Shown here in pieces: positions 45,753 through 57,079 of a stretch of DNA of 64,000 nt. Position numbers and translations under genes: made by a program. Origin of the DNA: Girardinichthys multiradiatus (Eukaryota > Chordata > Actinopteri > Cyprinodontiformes > Goodeidae); contig NC_061816.1 of assembly GCF_021462225.1 (NCBI RefSeq), positions 6,916,119 to 6,980,118 on the forward strand. Reading direction: 5' to 3'. Below the pieces are notes generated by a model that ran no database searches, was not told the origin of the DNA, and saw only the letters and a program-made list of their open reading frames with translations. Every line of letters begins with the position of its first letter. Position 1 is the first letter of the stretch.

Positions 45753-46139
45753 AGTCAACAATCACAGCCACTACACTTCCCCTGAAGCTTTAAGTTGATT
45801 TATTAAACAAATACTTATCAAGCCTCCTTTTATAGTTCAGTAAAATGGTCACAACTAAGACTATCGAGACGTTTATTGTTGCTATATTCTGGTTAAGGCC
45901 AGTTAATGATCGGTTAAATGACAACATATGGGTCCTTACAGTGTTTGGGTGTTTTTTTGAGAGGAAGATCAAAACTTTGGTTAAAAAAGCTATAAATTCA
46001 TTCAAAAACTTCTAAACATTTCTTTATATTTTGTTTACAAGCAGCAGGACCTGATAATAAAGTGGTCTTAATCAATAGATTACCACGTTTCCTAATGCTC
46101 TTTAAAGTTTTTCTAAACTAATATAACATCTAATAGTCA
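45753..46139. other. Unassigned AT-rich DNA
   Basis: No recognisable feature. Confidence 0.4.
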
Positions 46140-46388
46140 TTTTAAAAATAAACTAAGCTGAACACATCTTTAGTAAAAGACTAAACTGAGATAAGAACAG
46201 ATGAGCAAAATTAAACTAAGATAAAAATAATTCAATCTAAAATAACCTAATCTAAGATAAAGACAAAGTAATGTAATGTAATGTAAAACAAGGTAAAAAT
46301 TAGCTAAGTTTAGGGTAAACTAAGAAAAGATAAGCTAAACTAAACCAGGATAATCTAAGATATGAAAAATAAAGATGAACTTAAAATC
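46140..46388. repeat. Degenerate AAGCTA/ACTAA-rich tract, part 1
   Basis: Words AACTA, AGATA, AGCTA and TAAGA recur ('aagctaaactaaaccaggat'). They are complementary to the 4490-4983 tract. The tract is interrupted by the miniature element that follows and continues at 46705-46850. Confidence 0.6.
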
Positions 46389-46389
46389 T

Positions 46390-46696
46390 AGGGATGCACA
46401 GATATGAAAACTTGGGCCGATATCAATGCTATTGCTGTTATGGTTGCTAACCGATATTTACCATTATCATATATATTTCCCTACACTTTTGACTTCATGA
46501 AGGAACGACCACACAGCTGACATTGCTTCTGCAGGTAAACACCCCACAATCCTCCCCTGCCCCCGACACATACATAAAACAGCAACAAGATGGAAATAAA
46601 CATCAGTTAATAATATCAGCCCAGTTTCATTTATTGGACTAATAATGAAAATGGTTGATGCCAATGTTAGTGCAGATATATCATGCAACCCTAAAA
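46390..46696. mobile_element. Miniature inverted-repeat element inside the AAGCTA tract
   Basis: The left end 'tagggatgcacagatatg' and right end 'cagatatatcatgcaaccct' are inverted partners (tagggatgca/tgcaacccta). The interior has 'gggccgatatcaatgct' and 'gccgatattta'-like words of a fish MITE family. It has no coding capacity. Confidence 0.65.
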
Positions 46697-46704
46697 ATAT
46701 CAAA

Positions 46705-46850
46705 CAAAAATGCTAAAATAAGATGATCTAAGGAAAGACACACTAAGCTAAGTAAAACTAAGTTAAGCTAAGTGAAACTTAACTACACAAATAAAGGATA
46801 AGCTGGGTTCAGATAAGCTAAGGTAAACCAGTGTTTACTAATTTAGGTCA
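46705..46850. repeat. Degenerate AAGCTA/ACTAA-rich tract, part 2
   Basis: 'acactaagctaagtaaaact' and 'aagttaagctaagtgaaact' resume the tract seen before the miniature element, implying that the element landed in it. Confidence 0.6.
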
Positions 46851-47830
46851 AACTGTGTTGTGACTATTTTCATGTAGGTTTTAACTAAAGAAATGGGGAC
46901 AAACCGTGTCTTTGTAACAGGCTAACCGCCAGCAACAAAAAAACTATATTAGTGGCTTAACTCAGATTCAGACTTAAAATCAGAAAAATCCAATAAAAAA
47001 TATCAAAAAACCTGAAATATATCAAGAGTTCTTTTAATGTCTAGCACCAAGAGGTTGTCACATACAGGAATTAAAGAATACGAATACTGCAAGGACGGTT
47101 GAAAACTCTGAGTGTCCAACTTTCCATCCCAACCTCAACACATTTGAATATTTTCCTCCGCTCCCACTGTGCTCAGTATCTGTCGGACCACAAGTGGATC
47201 CTTGTTTGACAATCCTTAGCATCGCTTAGCTTTTTCACACATTTCAAGGAACAATAGAAGATGTCTCCAGCTCCACCATCCTAACAAACTCACACAGTAC
47301 ATCCATTTTATTCCAAATATGGCTCTATTATACAGATAATTATTGCATTGAAGGGGCTATTTTCTTCTATTTTCTACAACCGTGGACGGTAAGTCAAAAC
47401 CAGCCTCACAGCTGAGCTGCAGGCAGTAATGAACAATGATCTCATACATTTTTTGATCTGGTGAAGAAGACGCTTGCTGCAAGTGCAAAGATGATGGATC
47501 TTTATCAGTGCAGCTCGGTGTATTTCCGGGGACTGCATGAAGGCAGCAGAAGCAAAAACAGAGAAGTCTATCCATAAGTACAACTGGACATAGGACATAC
47601 ATGATATTTATGGTACAGAAAGGTTGAAATATGACCCGTTCTGCAATTTCCATTAGATTTACAAAAAAGACATCCCAAATTATTCTCTCAGGAATAGTGG
47701 TGGATGTAAAGCCAGGTGGCGGATAATGCTTGAAGGAAAACAAACACCCCTTTGGAGTTTGTTGCATCGGTGAACATTGTCCATCCACTGTGGGCCTGTT
47801 GTGACGTGACCCCGGGCACTAAAAGTACAA
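46851..47830. other. Unassigned DNA with a 143-codon antisense open frame
   Basis: The minus-strand frame 47357-47788 is, apart from the transposase, the longest open frame in the window. It is Cys- and Pro-rich in places (LLCFCFCCLHAVPGN) with no recognised domain. A shorter frame overlaps it in another register, which argues against selection for either. No splice or promoter evidence supports a gene. Confidence 0.3.
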
Positions 47831-48490
47831 AACCCACCATGTGTTCCTCCAGCGTGTCGTCTGAATGCAGCTACCGCCGGTCGGATTTCTGTTTTCTCTG
47901 TTTATAAGCTCTTTTAAATGGATTTTCCTTACAGGGTTCGTGTTACATGAAGGAAAAAAAACAGAGTTTAGATTTCCTTCACCATTATTTGTGCAATTCA
48001 AGAAGCGTGTAATGCCATTAATACAGTTACCCTGCTAAGTGTTATGCAAACGCAAACACAGCGGAAACAAAGCGTCTCCTCTATTTGTCTTTGACAATGC
48101 ACGGGTGGATTACGCCCAGAAACCATGAGTTATTCAATTTCCACCTGGAAAAGCTTAGCTGGAATTCATCATATTATGAGCATATCTGCTCGATTGGATA
48201 TAATTCACACACCTCAACGGAAGCTTACACCTGCTTGAGGGAATTAGAGCTGAGGCCTTTAATAAACGTTTAAACCTGTCAGACAAATGAGATAAGTGCA
48301 TTCATGACCTGTTCCTCCTGTTCGCCGCCTTAATACCATCTGAGGGGGATTCCTTTTTCCGTACCTGCGGAAAGTCGAGTGAGTCTTTTGGACCAGTGGG
48401 AAGCCAATTCCTTGTCAGAAGCAATTAGGGATGTGTTTGACGAAGGTCACTGAGCGTCATGGAAAGTGACAGGAGTGACGGTATTTAGAG
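47831..48490. promoter_or_regulatory. Candidate conserved noncoding element cluster
   Basis: A repeat-free segment with 'gtgttatgcaaacgcaaaca' (POU octamer-like), 'ctatttgtctttgacaatgc' (SOX-like), 'cctttaataaacgtttaaac', 'cctgtcagacaaatgagata' and 'gaagcaattagggatgtg'. Texture and motif mix suggest a developmental enhancer, untested. Confidence 0.35.
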
Positions 48491-48556
48491 AGGGGGAAAA
48501 GATGGAGGAAGAAGCTACATTTCTTTCCTCATCATCTATAATAAAAGCCTCCTCTT

Positions 48557-48558
<2 letters not shown>

Positions 48559-48608
<50 letters not shown>
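48559..48608. repeat. (GT)n microsatellite
   Basis: About 25 dinucleotide repeats. The apparent His-Thr-rich open frames across it are translation of the repeat. Confidence 0.97.
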
Positions 48609-48611
<3 letters not shown>

Positions 48612-49184
48612 GAGGGAGGGGTGAGGCCCCCTGAAAAAGACAGTAAGCGGATGCAAACTTCCCACTGAGAGAATTTCTCCAGGTCGAATGCAAAACGTTC
48701 CCGACTAATCATCCGCGCAGTGGAAACGCCAGCTGCGGCCCGTGGTAGGATTATCATTCTCATAGACCTCTCGCTGAGCTTTTAGCTAAATGAAAAATCT
48801 GCTCCATAGCCTAGGGAGAAGGCAGCATGCAGATAAGAAGGAAGAGTGTTTACCGAGAGGCAGCGCCGGTGAAAAACAGAACAGGTTTTTTTTCCTGTTT
48901 CTACTCAGCAATGTAAAAATGGTAGGAGAAGAAATCATTAAGCAAGGAAGGAAGGGAGGAAAGATCAATGTATTTACACGATTCATTTGTGATAAAGTTC
49001 TTCTGGGCTCATTAATTTTATGTTTCTGTCTACCTTCTGTCCTCGGGGCAGCGTGCAATTTGTTATTCTATTGTTCTCCGCTCTTTTCCCTGCTTCCCGC
49101 AGAAGGCTAGCTTTACGATCCTCTCAGAAATAGAAAAAATAATCCATCAAAGTACTGGCACAGGATCTGAGATACAAACCAGAT
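48609..49184. other. Unassigned DNA
   Basis: No repeat family is recognised. A 106-codon plus frame (48790-49110) and a 90-codon minus frame overlap, and neither has a motif. Confidence 0.4.
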
Positions 49185-49235
49185 ATTCAAACTAAGATAA
49201 ACTAAATAAAGCTGAGATGAGCCAATATAACTGTG

Positions 49236-49358
49236 ACGGACTGTTGACCTGTCCAGGGTGTACCCCTCCTATCACCTAATGACTGCTGGAGAAAGGTACC
49301 AACTCTACAGCGGCCTTGCCAGGATAAACAGTTACAGACGATGGAAGGGTGGATCAAC
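49236..49358 (+). repeat. SINE-like repeat 3' remnant
   Basis: 'ggactgttgacctgtccagg', 'gtgtacccctcctatcacct', 'gactgctggagaaaggtacc' and 'aggataaacagttacag' match the 3' third of the repeat at 9898-10243. It lies inside the AAGCTA-rich region. Confidence 0.65.
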
Positions 49359-49469
49359 CAATCTGAATTAAACTGAACTGAAATAGGCTAAGACAAATAA
49401 ATATATTCTAAAATAAGGTAAACCCTAACTAAGCCAAGGTAAAGGAGAAAATGTAACTCCAGTTATTGA

Positions 49470-49680
49470 AAGCTAATGTCCTGAACCTTCTAAATGAGTT
49501 CCATGCTCCAAACCCCCTGAATCAAATACCTGAATGACCTCCGCCGTATGTATTAAGTATTGCTGGTAAAGCATGGCAATGGGGCACTCATTCAATTCAG
49601 GTGTGCTGGAATATAAATATTTAAAGACAGTAGAGCTCGAGGATGGGAGCTGGAGGTTGCAGTGCTTAGCCAAAGCTCAA
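49470..49680 (-). mobile_element. hAT-like miniature element remnant in the AAGCTA tract
   Basis: 'aatgtcctgaaccttctaaa' at the left and 'ctcgaggatgggagctggag' at the right, with 'attcaattcaggtgtgctgg' between, resemble a diverged version of the element at 42667-42866 (…ggtgtcctgcaac… and …cctcgaggactggag…). Confidence 0.5.
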
Positions 49681-50382
49681 CTAAACCAACATAAAACGTG
49701 AAGCTAAACCAAGCTAACACAACTAAGCTACTAAATTAAAATAAAGCTAAGCTAAATCTAACTATTTTAAGATAAACTAGTCTAAGATAAGCTTAACTAA
49801 GATTTAAAAAAAGATAAGCTATACTAAACTATGTTAAACTAAACAAAAATGAAAAAATGATAAGCTAAGACTTGTAAAACTGAAGCTAGCAAAATAAAAA
49901 TAAATACCAAAAATAAAAAATAAACTAAACTAGGCTAAGAAAAGAGAAGCTAAATTAAGTTAAGAAAGGCTACGCTAAAGAAAAAAGCTAAGCTAAGCTA
50001 AATTAAACTAAACTATGCTAAGAAAACATGATAAACTAAGGAAACAAAAGATAAGCTAAACTAAGCCAATAAAAGAGAAGAAGCTAAGCTTAACTAAAAG
50101 AAAAGATAAGCCACACTAAACTAAGCTAATAAAAGAAAGACGAGATTAAGCTAAGAAAAAAGCTAATCTAAGCTAAACTAAGAGAAACTAAACCAGAAAG
50201 GATCATCTAAATTAAACAAGGAAAAGATTATATCAACAAGCTAAATGAAAGACAGCAGCAAAGAAAAACTGAACCATTTTTTTTGTTTGTTTTACTAAAA
50301 ATCAAAGTATTTAGATCATTTATTTGTGAGAAAGTTCCTCTGGGTCCACTGATTGAGAGTTTATTCGTGGATTGTTCTTCTG

Positions 50383-50632
50383 TGACTGTGGCTCAGTAGG
50401 AAGAGTAGTTGTCTTGCAATCAGAAGGTTGTGGGTTCGATTCCAGCATCCTGTCGATGTGCCCCTGGGCAAGGCACTTAACCTCAAGTTGCCTACCGATC
50501 TGCGTATCGGTATATGAATGTGTGAGCGTTAGTGAGTGCGACTGGGTGAATGTGGCTCTAGTGTAAAGTGCTTTGAGCGGTCTGTATGACTGGAAAAGCG
50601 CTATATAAGTTCAGTCCATTTACCATCTTTTT
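50383..50632 (+). repeat. Full-length tRNA-derived SINE
   Basis: The head is tRNA-like, with A box tggctcagtagg (50389-50400) and B box ggttcgattcc (50433-50443), both matching RNA polymerase III promoter consensus at normal spacing. The body 'gtgcccctgggcaaggcact' and tail 'agcgctatataagttcagtc' plus 'catttaccat' match the truncated copy at 3965-4172. Transcription by RNA polymerase III and reverse transcription by a partner LINE are the known mode of spread. Confidence 0.9.
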
Positions 50633-50789
50633 CTTACGTTCTGTAAAAAGCTGAGTCCAAATGGAGGAAGTAGAATAATCAGATTGTTGTCCGGAGCAGC
50701 AGTCACCTTTGGGCTGGATCAAATGAAGTAATCCGTTTTAAATTGAGGCAGAGGTCAGTAATGTTATGAGGCTCTTTGCCCTCTCTCTC

Positions 50790-50845
50790 ATACACACACA
50801 CATCCACCTACACACACACCACCCACACACACCCCCACACACACG
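50790..50845. repeat. Imperfect (CA)n microsatellite
   Basis: Runs of CA with CCACC interruptions. Confidence 0.9.
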
Positions 50846-50859
50846 CAACCTAAGGGTAA

Positions 50860-51880
50860 TGGATCTCTATTAGCACTCTATTACCGACATCTGTAACAAC
50901 GGAGCAGAGCGCCAAACACTGCTAACAAGGGCAATGCATTTGGAAGTCACTAGTCGGCTCCCTCTGGACGCTCCCTCTCATTATGAAGCTATCAGGACCG
51001 TTCTGTTTGCCCGGACACTCCGGCAAAGGTGGGAGAAGATGGGGCACTGAAATAACAATTAAAGGGGCCCACCGCAAAGCTGTTAGGGGCTTTTGGAAAG
51101 GTCCCAAAGGCACCCTTGAGGTCCAGTCGCTCTCGACCTTCCTTCTCTGATTCGACAAAGCCTAAGCAGGAGGTTAGTTTATTATTACGACGCCTATGAT
51201 TCACAGAGGTTGGGATTCAAACGTGAGTGGGAAAGTGCATAAATGATTTACAAAGCTGAGGGGGCTGGTGTAAATATTCCTGAGGAATGCCACTGAAGTC
51301 CTCGATTTCTCATGCTCCGCTCGGCTTTTAATCAAATAAACCTCAGAGTCTAAACGGGGACCAAACCAATTCTGCTTCGGAAAATAAAGCGCCTTTCTGT
51401 GAACTAGTTCAAAGTGATTACTCTGATTATAGCTCAGCGCAGCGGCATTAGATATGGTGTCTGTCAGAGATATTCTGATCTTGACACGGGCCTCTCACAT
51501 TGAAGCCCAAGGGATAGGCTCTGTTTGAGGAATAAAAGGTTAGAATCAGGAACAGAGGAGCTGAAGGTGTCGCAGTCAGCAGAACATTGCCGGTCACAAT
51601 GCCTTCAGATAAACACAGAGAAGCAGGGATTTAGATTAAGTCAATCACTGCCCGGCGCTGACCGTATGTTTGCTGTCAAACAATGTGGAAATATCAGCCG
51701 TGCGATGAGGCTTTAATCCAATTGGCATCGGAGCAAAACTTGTAAACTAATCTGTGCGTTAGCCCAGCTGGCAGGGCGCTCTGGAAACCTGGAGTTTTTG
51801 GGAGCTGTTTGTCGCCTGCCTGTGATAAGAACCCCCAACAATCCCATCTGAAAAAGTAAGCTTAGTGAGCTCCTATTCTT
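50860..51880. promoter_or_regulatory. Candidate conserved noncoding element cluster
   Basis: About 1 kb free of repeats, with balanced composition and scattered CpGs, including 'ggcttttaatcaaataaacc', 'cataaatgatttacaaagct' and 'gctctgattatagctcag'-like words. Small open frames at 50922-51204 (minus) and 51525-51716 (plus) lack motifs. Confidence 0.3.
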
Positions 51881-52745
51881 CTCAACTTAGGCCATTTATC
51901 ACTCTACCTGTCTCTGAGACCTATTGAAGATTAAGGTCAGAGCAGAGTCCTCAGAATACTTTTAAAATTCATAAGTCAAGAGGCTTAATGCAATTCTTCA
52001 TAACAATGAAAAGTCTAATATTTTATGTAAGAATAGCTGACAGGAGATATTTTTTTTTTGCTCTATTTCATCCTATCAGAGTATAAATACACTCGCCATT
52101 TGACAAGAAGGAAGACGAGGATGTTTATTCTTGATGGACACAAATCCAACCCAATCACGTCACATGCCCACATCCCAAAGGATGGAGAGGAAGAGGTGCT
52201 CTCACATCTGTATTATCCTCAGTTCTGTTTTTTTTTCTTTATACATCTGTTGTGTGCAGTTGCACAACCGCTGAGGTGAAATGCAGCAGCCGCTACATCT
52301 TCTGTTGTTATTCCTGGTGTTTTTTTAACCAGCTGAATACATTACAGCTGAGCTTTTAAGCTTGAAGGACAGATAAGGAGGTGAAAGATGCAGTCTTACT
52401 TTTTATGGTCCAACTCAGGATTCAAGAGTTAAAAGCGAGGCAAACAAAGAACACGTACCACTGAAACAAAAAATTTAAATATTTATAACAATGATACTGT
52501 AGATTTTTATGAACTCAGCGGCTTGATCAAAGACATTTTTTAAATCCCTAAAATAAATAAATCGTTTACTGCATCAGAATATTCTCCCTGTAAAACAAAC
52601 TAGAAAAATCAAACCCATAATTTTATGTCATTTATATGGCACAAAAACTCCCGTGGCAACTATTATTCCTATAAAATAAATCTAGCCATTTATAATTTGT
52701 TTAAGTCGTCCAGAGCATTGAAAACTTTCAAATAGTAATCCATAC
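51881..52745. other. Unassigned DNA
   Basis: No recognisable gene or repeat family; AT-rich after 52440. Confidence 0.4.
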
Positions 52746-52749
52746 CTTT

Positions 52750-53350
52750 ACTTTCTCCCTGGTATAAATATGACTTGACACATAGGACGATTTCTCATAG
52801 TCACTCTTCAAAATTGGAAAGACAAGTGACAATGGGATTTAGGAAAGCCAGATTTGTGTTACAGTGGCCTACACTCACCCATATCTACAGTCAAAGCAAC
52901 AATTAAGAAGGTCTGAAATAACTGGAAGTCAGACAAACAAGGCTGGAGGATGACTCGAGTTCATCTTGTCAGCAGCCACAGTGGAAAGGATGGAAAGAGG
53001 TCAAACAAATCTCCAAAGCCCGCTGCTGTTTCTCTGAGGTTACCAAGTTGCCATATTAACCCTTAGACGCTCCAAATGCCAACCAGTTGTTTGGAGGTAT
53101 GCAAGGAGAAGGCCTTTTTCTGTCCTGCAATCACAAACGTAAACATGTGGATTCTACTAAATACTGGGTCTTTAACTGTGTGGTTAGACTTTAAATAGTT
53201 TGGTCTGGCGTGAAACCGAAGAAGTAAAAGTCCATCATTAAGCGCAGTGGGGGATGTGTAATGCTGTGGGCCTTTTTCTCTTCCAAAGACCATGGAATTG
53301 CATGGAATCATGGACTCTTTGGTCCAGTTCACTTATGGCACTAACATGCA
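52750..53350 (+). pseudogene. Tc1-like element relic (family A, copy 3)
   Basis: 'ctggtataaatatgacttga', 'cactcttcaaaattggaaag', 'cccatatctacagtcaaagc', 'aacaattaagaaggtctgaa', 'catcttgtcagcagccacag', 'aaatgccaaccagttgtttg' and 'aatgctgtgggcctttttct' follow one Tc1 family in order from the 5' end to the region after the first catalytic Asp. Frameshifts and stops are frequent. It is the same family as 12130-12320 and 42290-43080. Confidence 0.8.
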
Positions 53351-55320
53351 TCCCGACTGATCCAGACAGCGTAAAATAGTACAAGCGTGAACACGCTCCA
53401 GATGAGGTGAGGACAGTTTTCCTCAGAGGTGGCCTGAGACTGCAAAAGACTGATGTGACATTTAAAAAAATCCTTCTGTTACCAGTCAGGATTTTATTAA
53501 TCAGTGGATATCAGGAAGCTGTTATCTGACTCTGATATATAGTGGACTTTTATCATTTCTGCAGCTGATTAAACTTGCTGTAGCCATCAAATCGTAAGAT
53601 TACTCATGCAAAAAGCACAATGTATGTGGAATGACCAGGCTCAACTACACATCAAAATGTGCATAAACTAATATAAATATACAAATGAGTGATCAGCTGT
53701 TTTACTGCAATGCCGTTTAAGGGGTTAAACTCTGTGTGCAGATAGTGAGCTTAGTAAAGTTTTCCCTTTGTTTTGTAGTTTCCTCTCTCATATCAAGCCT
53801 GCTAAGATAAAAACTCTTTTTGAGCCCACCTGTGTATGTAACTACATAGCCCAAGTGGCTGAATGTATCTGAGATGTTACAGAAACATCATCGGACCTGT
53901 TGACTGCTGAGCTGACGGCCCTCTCTGTGATGTGGCTCCAGATTTATTTCCATGCAAAGAGCGGGTAAGGGTGATCCGATCACTCAGGATGGATTTTAAG
54001 CTGGTCTTCTTACTTCCTGATAAGCAGTATGCATGCCAATACCAGCTCTGAATAGGGACTGTGAGCTACCACTTTTATTAAAAACCTGTTACCAGAAAAT
54101 TATAACAGTCTCCATTAGTTCTTTCAGCTATATAGCGATCCAAAACGAGGCAAATCAACAAAGAAGTGGTTCCTCAGACATAAATCAACCTTCTACTCCT
54201 ACTGTAACCTTTCAGGAGAAGATTAAAATGTTGCATAATGTATTATTTTATTGTGGTATGCATAACTTCCACTAAAAAAGAATCAGTGTGAGATTTTGTT
54301 TCTGCAATGAAAGATTAATTTATTTCAAGACTTTTTTCACCTCCTTGGGTCAACAAGTGTTGAGGGAGCTGCATGGAGGAACTCTGAACAAAGAAAGAAA
54401 AACTCCATCTTTGTTAATTGCAAAAATACATAAAGACTGATGGGATTCATAGTGTTTGATTACCAAAATGAAACACAGATAGCATTTGTTTCTGCACCCC
54501 ATCACTTATCTGGTTTAAAGTTGTTCCAGTGCATTTCTGAAATGTTTTGTTGTTTGGTTTCCATTTTATAGTCGGTGCCAAGCAAGTTTGGACCTTTAGA
54601 TCAAGATGTTTCTAAAATTCAGAATGTAAACCTGTAACATTCCCTGAATATAAAACCCAAACACATAAAAAATCACAAGAGATTTTAGAAGGAACAAAAT
54701 ACCAAGAAAAGGAGAGGAAAACTTAAAATGCATAAAGAAGAGCCCCTGCTTATTCGCCCACACACTTGTCCTGTTATTAATCTATACTGCAGCCCGTTCC
54801 TATAATGCGGAGTAAATCCCAGAGCAGCTCAGCGGTGCAGTTAGCCTACAAGTAAAAGCACATGCCTTGCAGTCTTGGCTGCTCGCCACCAGCTGGTGCT
54901 CCTGTCAGCTGTAGGTAAAAAGAAAAGGAGAAATATTTTACATACTTGAAAAGCCAAGGGACCGGTTTTGGTCAAATTCCTCCTAAAAAACTCTGGGAAT
55001 CTCAGAGAGAACGGCAGTGGATGGATGGCTGCCACGGAGGTCAGATACAGCTCCGAGTGCAGAGCAGCAGTCTGGTTTGTTAGCGCGTTTAAAAAAGGAA
55101 ACGTGGAGGACATGAGCTGCAAGTTACAAAAGCAACCATGTTGCATCACACATCCCGGCTAACTCTGCGAATGCAAATGTGCTTGACTGCAGGTGTTTTT
55201 AGGGTTGTTAATGGGTCAAAACATACATTATTTAGCGATAAATACTTCACATACACCAACCAATTCATATGAGATTTGTATCACATTTATTTGAATCTTT
55301 TCTAAACTGCACTTTGCGAA
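53351..55320. other. Unassigned DNA
   Basis: No assignable gene or repeat family. A 102-codon minus frame at 54841-55149 and a 64-codon plus frame overlap, both without motifs. Confidence 0.4.
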
Positions 55321-55324
55321 ATTA

Positions 55325-55540
55325 AAAAGCCCAAATTTTTGCCCAATTCCTGTTGGCAGAACAGTTCAAGCTTGGTCAAAATGGATGGAGAGCATCAGTA
55401 AACATTCATTTTCCACTTTCATGCCAGTAATTCTCAGCTGGATTTAGGTCTGGACTTTGACTGGGATATTCTAATACATTGCTATGCTTTGAAGTAAACC
55501 ATTTCATTCTAGACTCTTATTGTTCCAAAGGTCCAACAGT
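55325..55540 (-). mobile_element. Tc1-like relic, antisense fragment
   Basis: 'aaatttttgcccaattcctg', 'atggatggagagcatcagta', 'gctggatttaggtctggact', 'ttgactgggatattctaata' and 'tatgctttgaagtaaaccat' are the reverse complement of the transposase C-terminal region found in the sense direction at 10400-10895. Confidence 0.8.
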
Positions 55541-55659
55541 TTGGACACCATGTTTTGTTTTTTGTTTTTAGCAGCCATTGTACTTTCCCTCAGGACTTAC
55601 AAGCTATTCTTCACAAACTACACCAGTTTAAGTAGTTATTTTTCTCTGTAACTTTAACT

Positions 55660-57010
55660 GGAATCTATACAGTCCATAGAAGGTACCAATTTACCATCCA
55701 ATGTCAGTTTACCATTGTCATCCTCTTTTCACCCACTAGCTTCAGCATCTTCTGAGATTTATTAGGTAGATGAGCTTGAGCGCATCTCATTTTTTACCCA
55801 TATGTAATGAATGCCACTTGAATAAACAGAATTACTTTGAGCTCCAGATGGAAATGCTCCTCTCTGAGAACAGCTTTATCACTTTTACATGGTTAATGTT
55901 GCAGACAAAAACAGAAATGTATAACTGTATATCATCAGCATAGAAATGGTAGAATATACTATGTATCTAATCAGAGCCAAGTGAGAGCATATGTAAGTTG
56001 AACTGAAGAGGACTAACATTGCTCCTTGTGGAGGTCCATGAGCAAAGGTGACTATATTTGGTTCAAAATGTCCAGCAGAACCTCGTTAAAGTATTTCAGC
56101 AAAATGTGAAGACATCCAACTGAGAGCAGCACCTTTTAAGCCTAAATAATGTTCAAGATGCTGAAGAGCTAAATGATCATTGATATCAAAAGCTGCAATG
56201 AGGTAAAGGAGAACCAGAACAGGAAGGTTCTAGTTGTCCCGAAAAATTCCAATAAAAATGGATTAAGAGTATTTTTTTTTTTCAGTAATTCATTACAATT
56301 CTTTTTATTTTTTCTCGGTGACCTAAAGAAAAGTCTTTACAGTTCCTTATGTCAACACTTCATCCCCTAAATGTTGTCCTCCTTCCACTTAATCCCAGCC
56401 TTAGTATCTTCTCTGACTTAATAGGTAGAACAGCAGACCTCCTTTCATTTTTGACCTACATCATATGGAACCACTCCTCTGTAAATACAGCCTACTCTCA
56501 AAAATTGTTTACAAGGTTAATGTGTTTGCCAGAAACAGATAAAAGCAGCTGTGGATCATTTGATTTAAATGTGTTGTCTAATAAGAGAGCCAAATGGGAG
56601 CAGGTATTAGTTAAACTGAAGAGGATCAAGATGTGATCCTTGTGGAACACCATCAATGACAATAAAAAGAAATGCATCAAGAGTATTGATAAAATTGCAG
56701 ATTTGGGCAAATGTTTAGGCTTTTTTTCCCAAAATTTTCCAATCTCATTCGGTATTTTTCTCCGATTAAACTTAAAATCTCTTGTGAACCTTTCAGTCCT
56801 TAAAAGTGTCTAATTTAACGTCTAATGATGTCTTCTGTGGTCCTCTTTCCATCCAACACAAGCATCGGTATCTTCTAAGACTTAATGGGTAGAGGAGCCA
56901 ACCTCCTCTCATTTTCGACCTATAATGTCATGAATGCCACTTCAATTAGCACAATCACTTTCCCTTCCAAATGGAAACGCTCCTGCGTAAATTACAACCT
57001 AATCTCAGCC
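55660..57010. repeat. Local triplication (three diverged direct copies)
   Basis: The core at 55741-55866, 56397-56505 and 56870-57000 shares 'tatcttct-agacttaatggg', 'tagaggagc', 'cctcctctcattttcgacct', 'atgaatgccacttcaattag' and 'aaatggaaacgctcctgcgt' with variants. Copies 1 and 2 also share a right-hand part (gagccaagtgagagc versus gagccaaatgggagc, then aactgaagagga, then ccttgtgga). That part resembles a retroelement-derived fish repeat. Copy 3 is the least decayed. The origin of the core is not known. Confidence 0.55.
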
Positions 57011-57079
57011 ACGCTGGATTTTCTCTTCTCGCTATAGGAAGCGAGGGGAGAAAAGTTCATTTGGGTACAGTAGCGAACA

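Larger units (their letters stand above)
49185..50240. repeat. Degenerate AAGCTA/ACTAA-rich tract, part 3 (interrupted)
   Basis: The longest field of this kind, densest at 49680-50240, with words such as 'aagctaagctaaattaaact' and 'gataagctaaactaagccaa'. It is interrupted by the SINE-like remnant at 49236-49358 and the hAT-like piece at 49470-49680. The basic unit looks like five or six bases that have drifted. Confidence 0.65.

Noticed and set aside
48447..48763. His-Thr repeat proteins on the minus strand
   Set aside because: Two registers of the (GT)n microsatellite.
50383..50460. tRNA gene
   Set aside because: A and B boxes are present, but the sequence does not fold into a full cloverleaf and is joined to a SINE body and LINE-like tail.
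52058..52279. Small basic open frame
   Set aside because: It starts in AT-rich sequence, runs through a T-rich stretch, and has no recognised motif.
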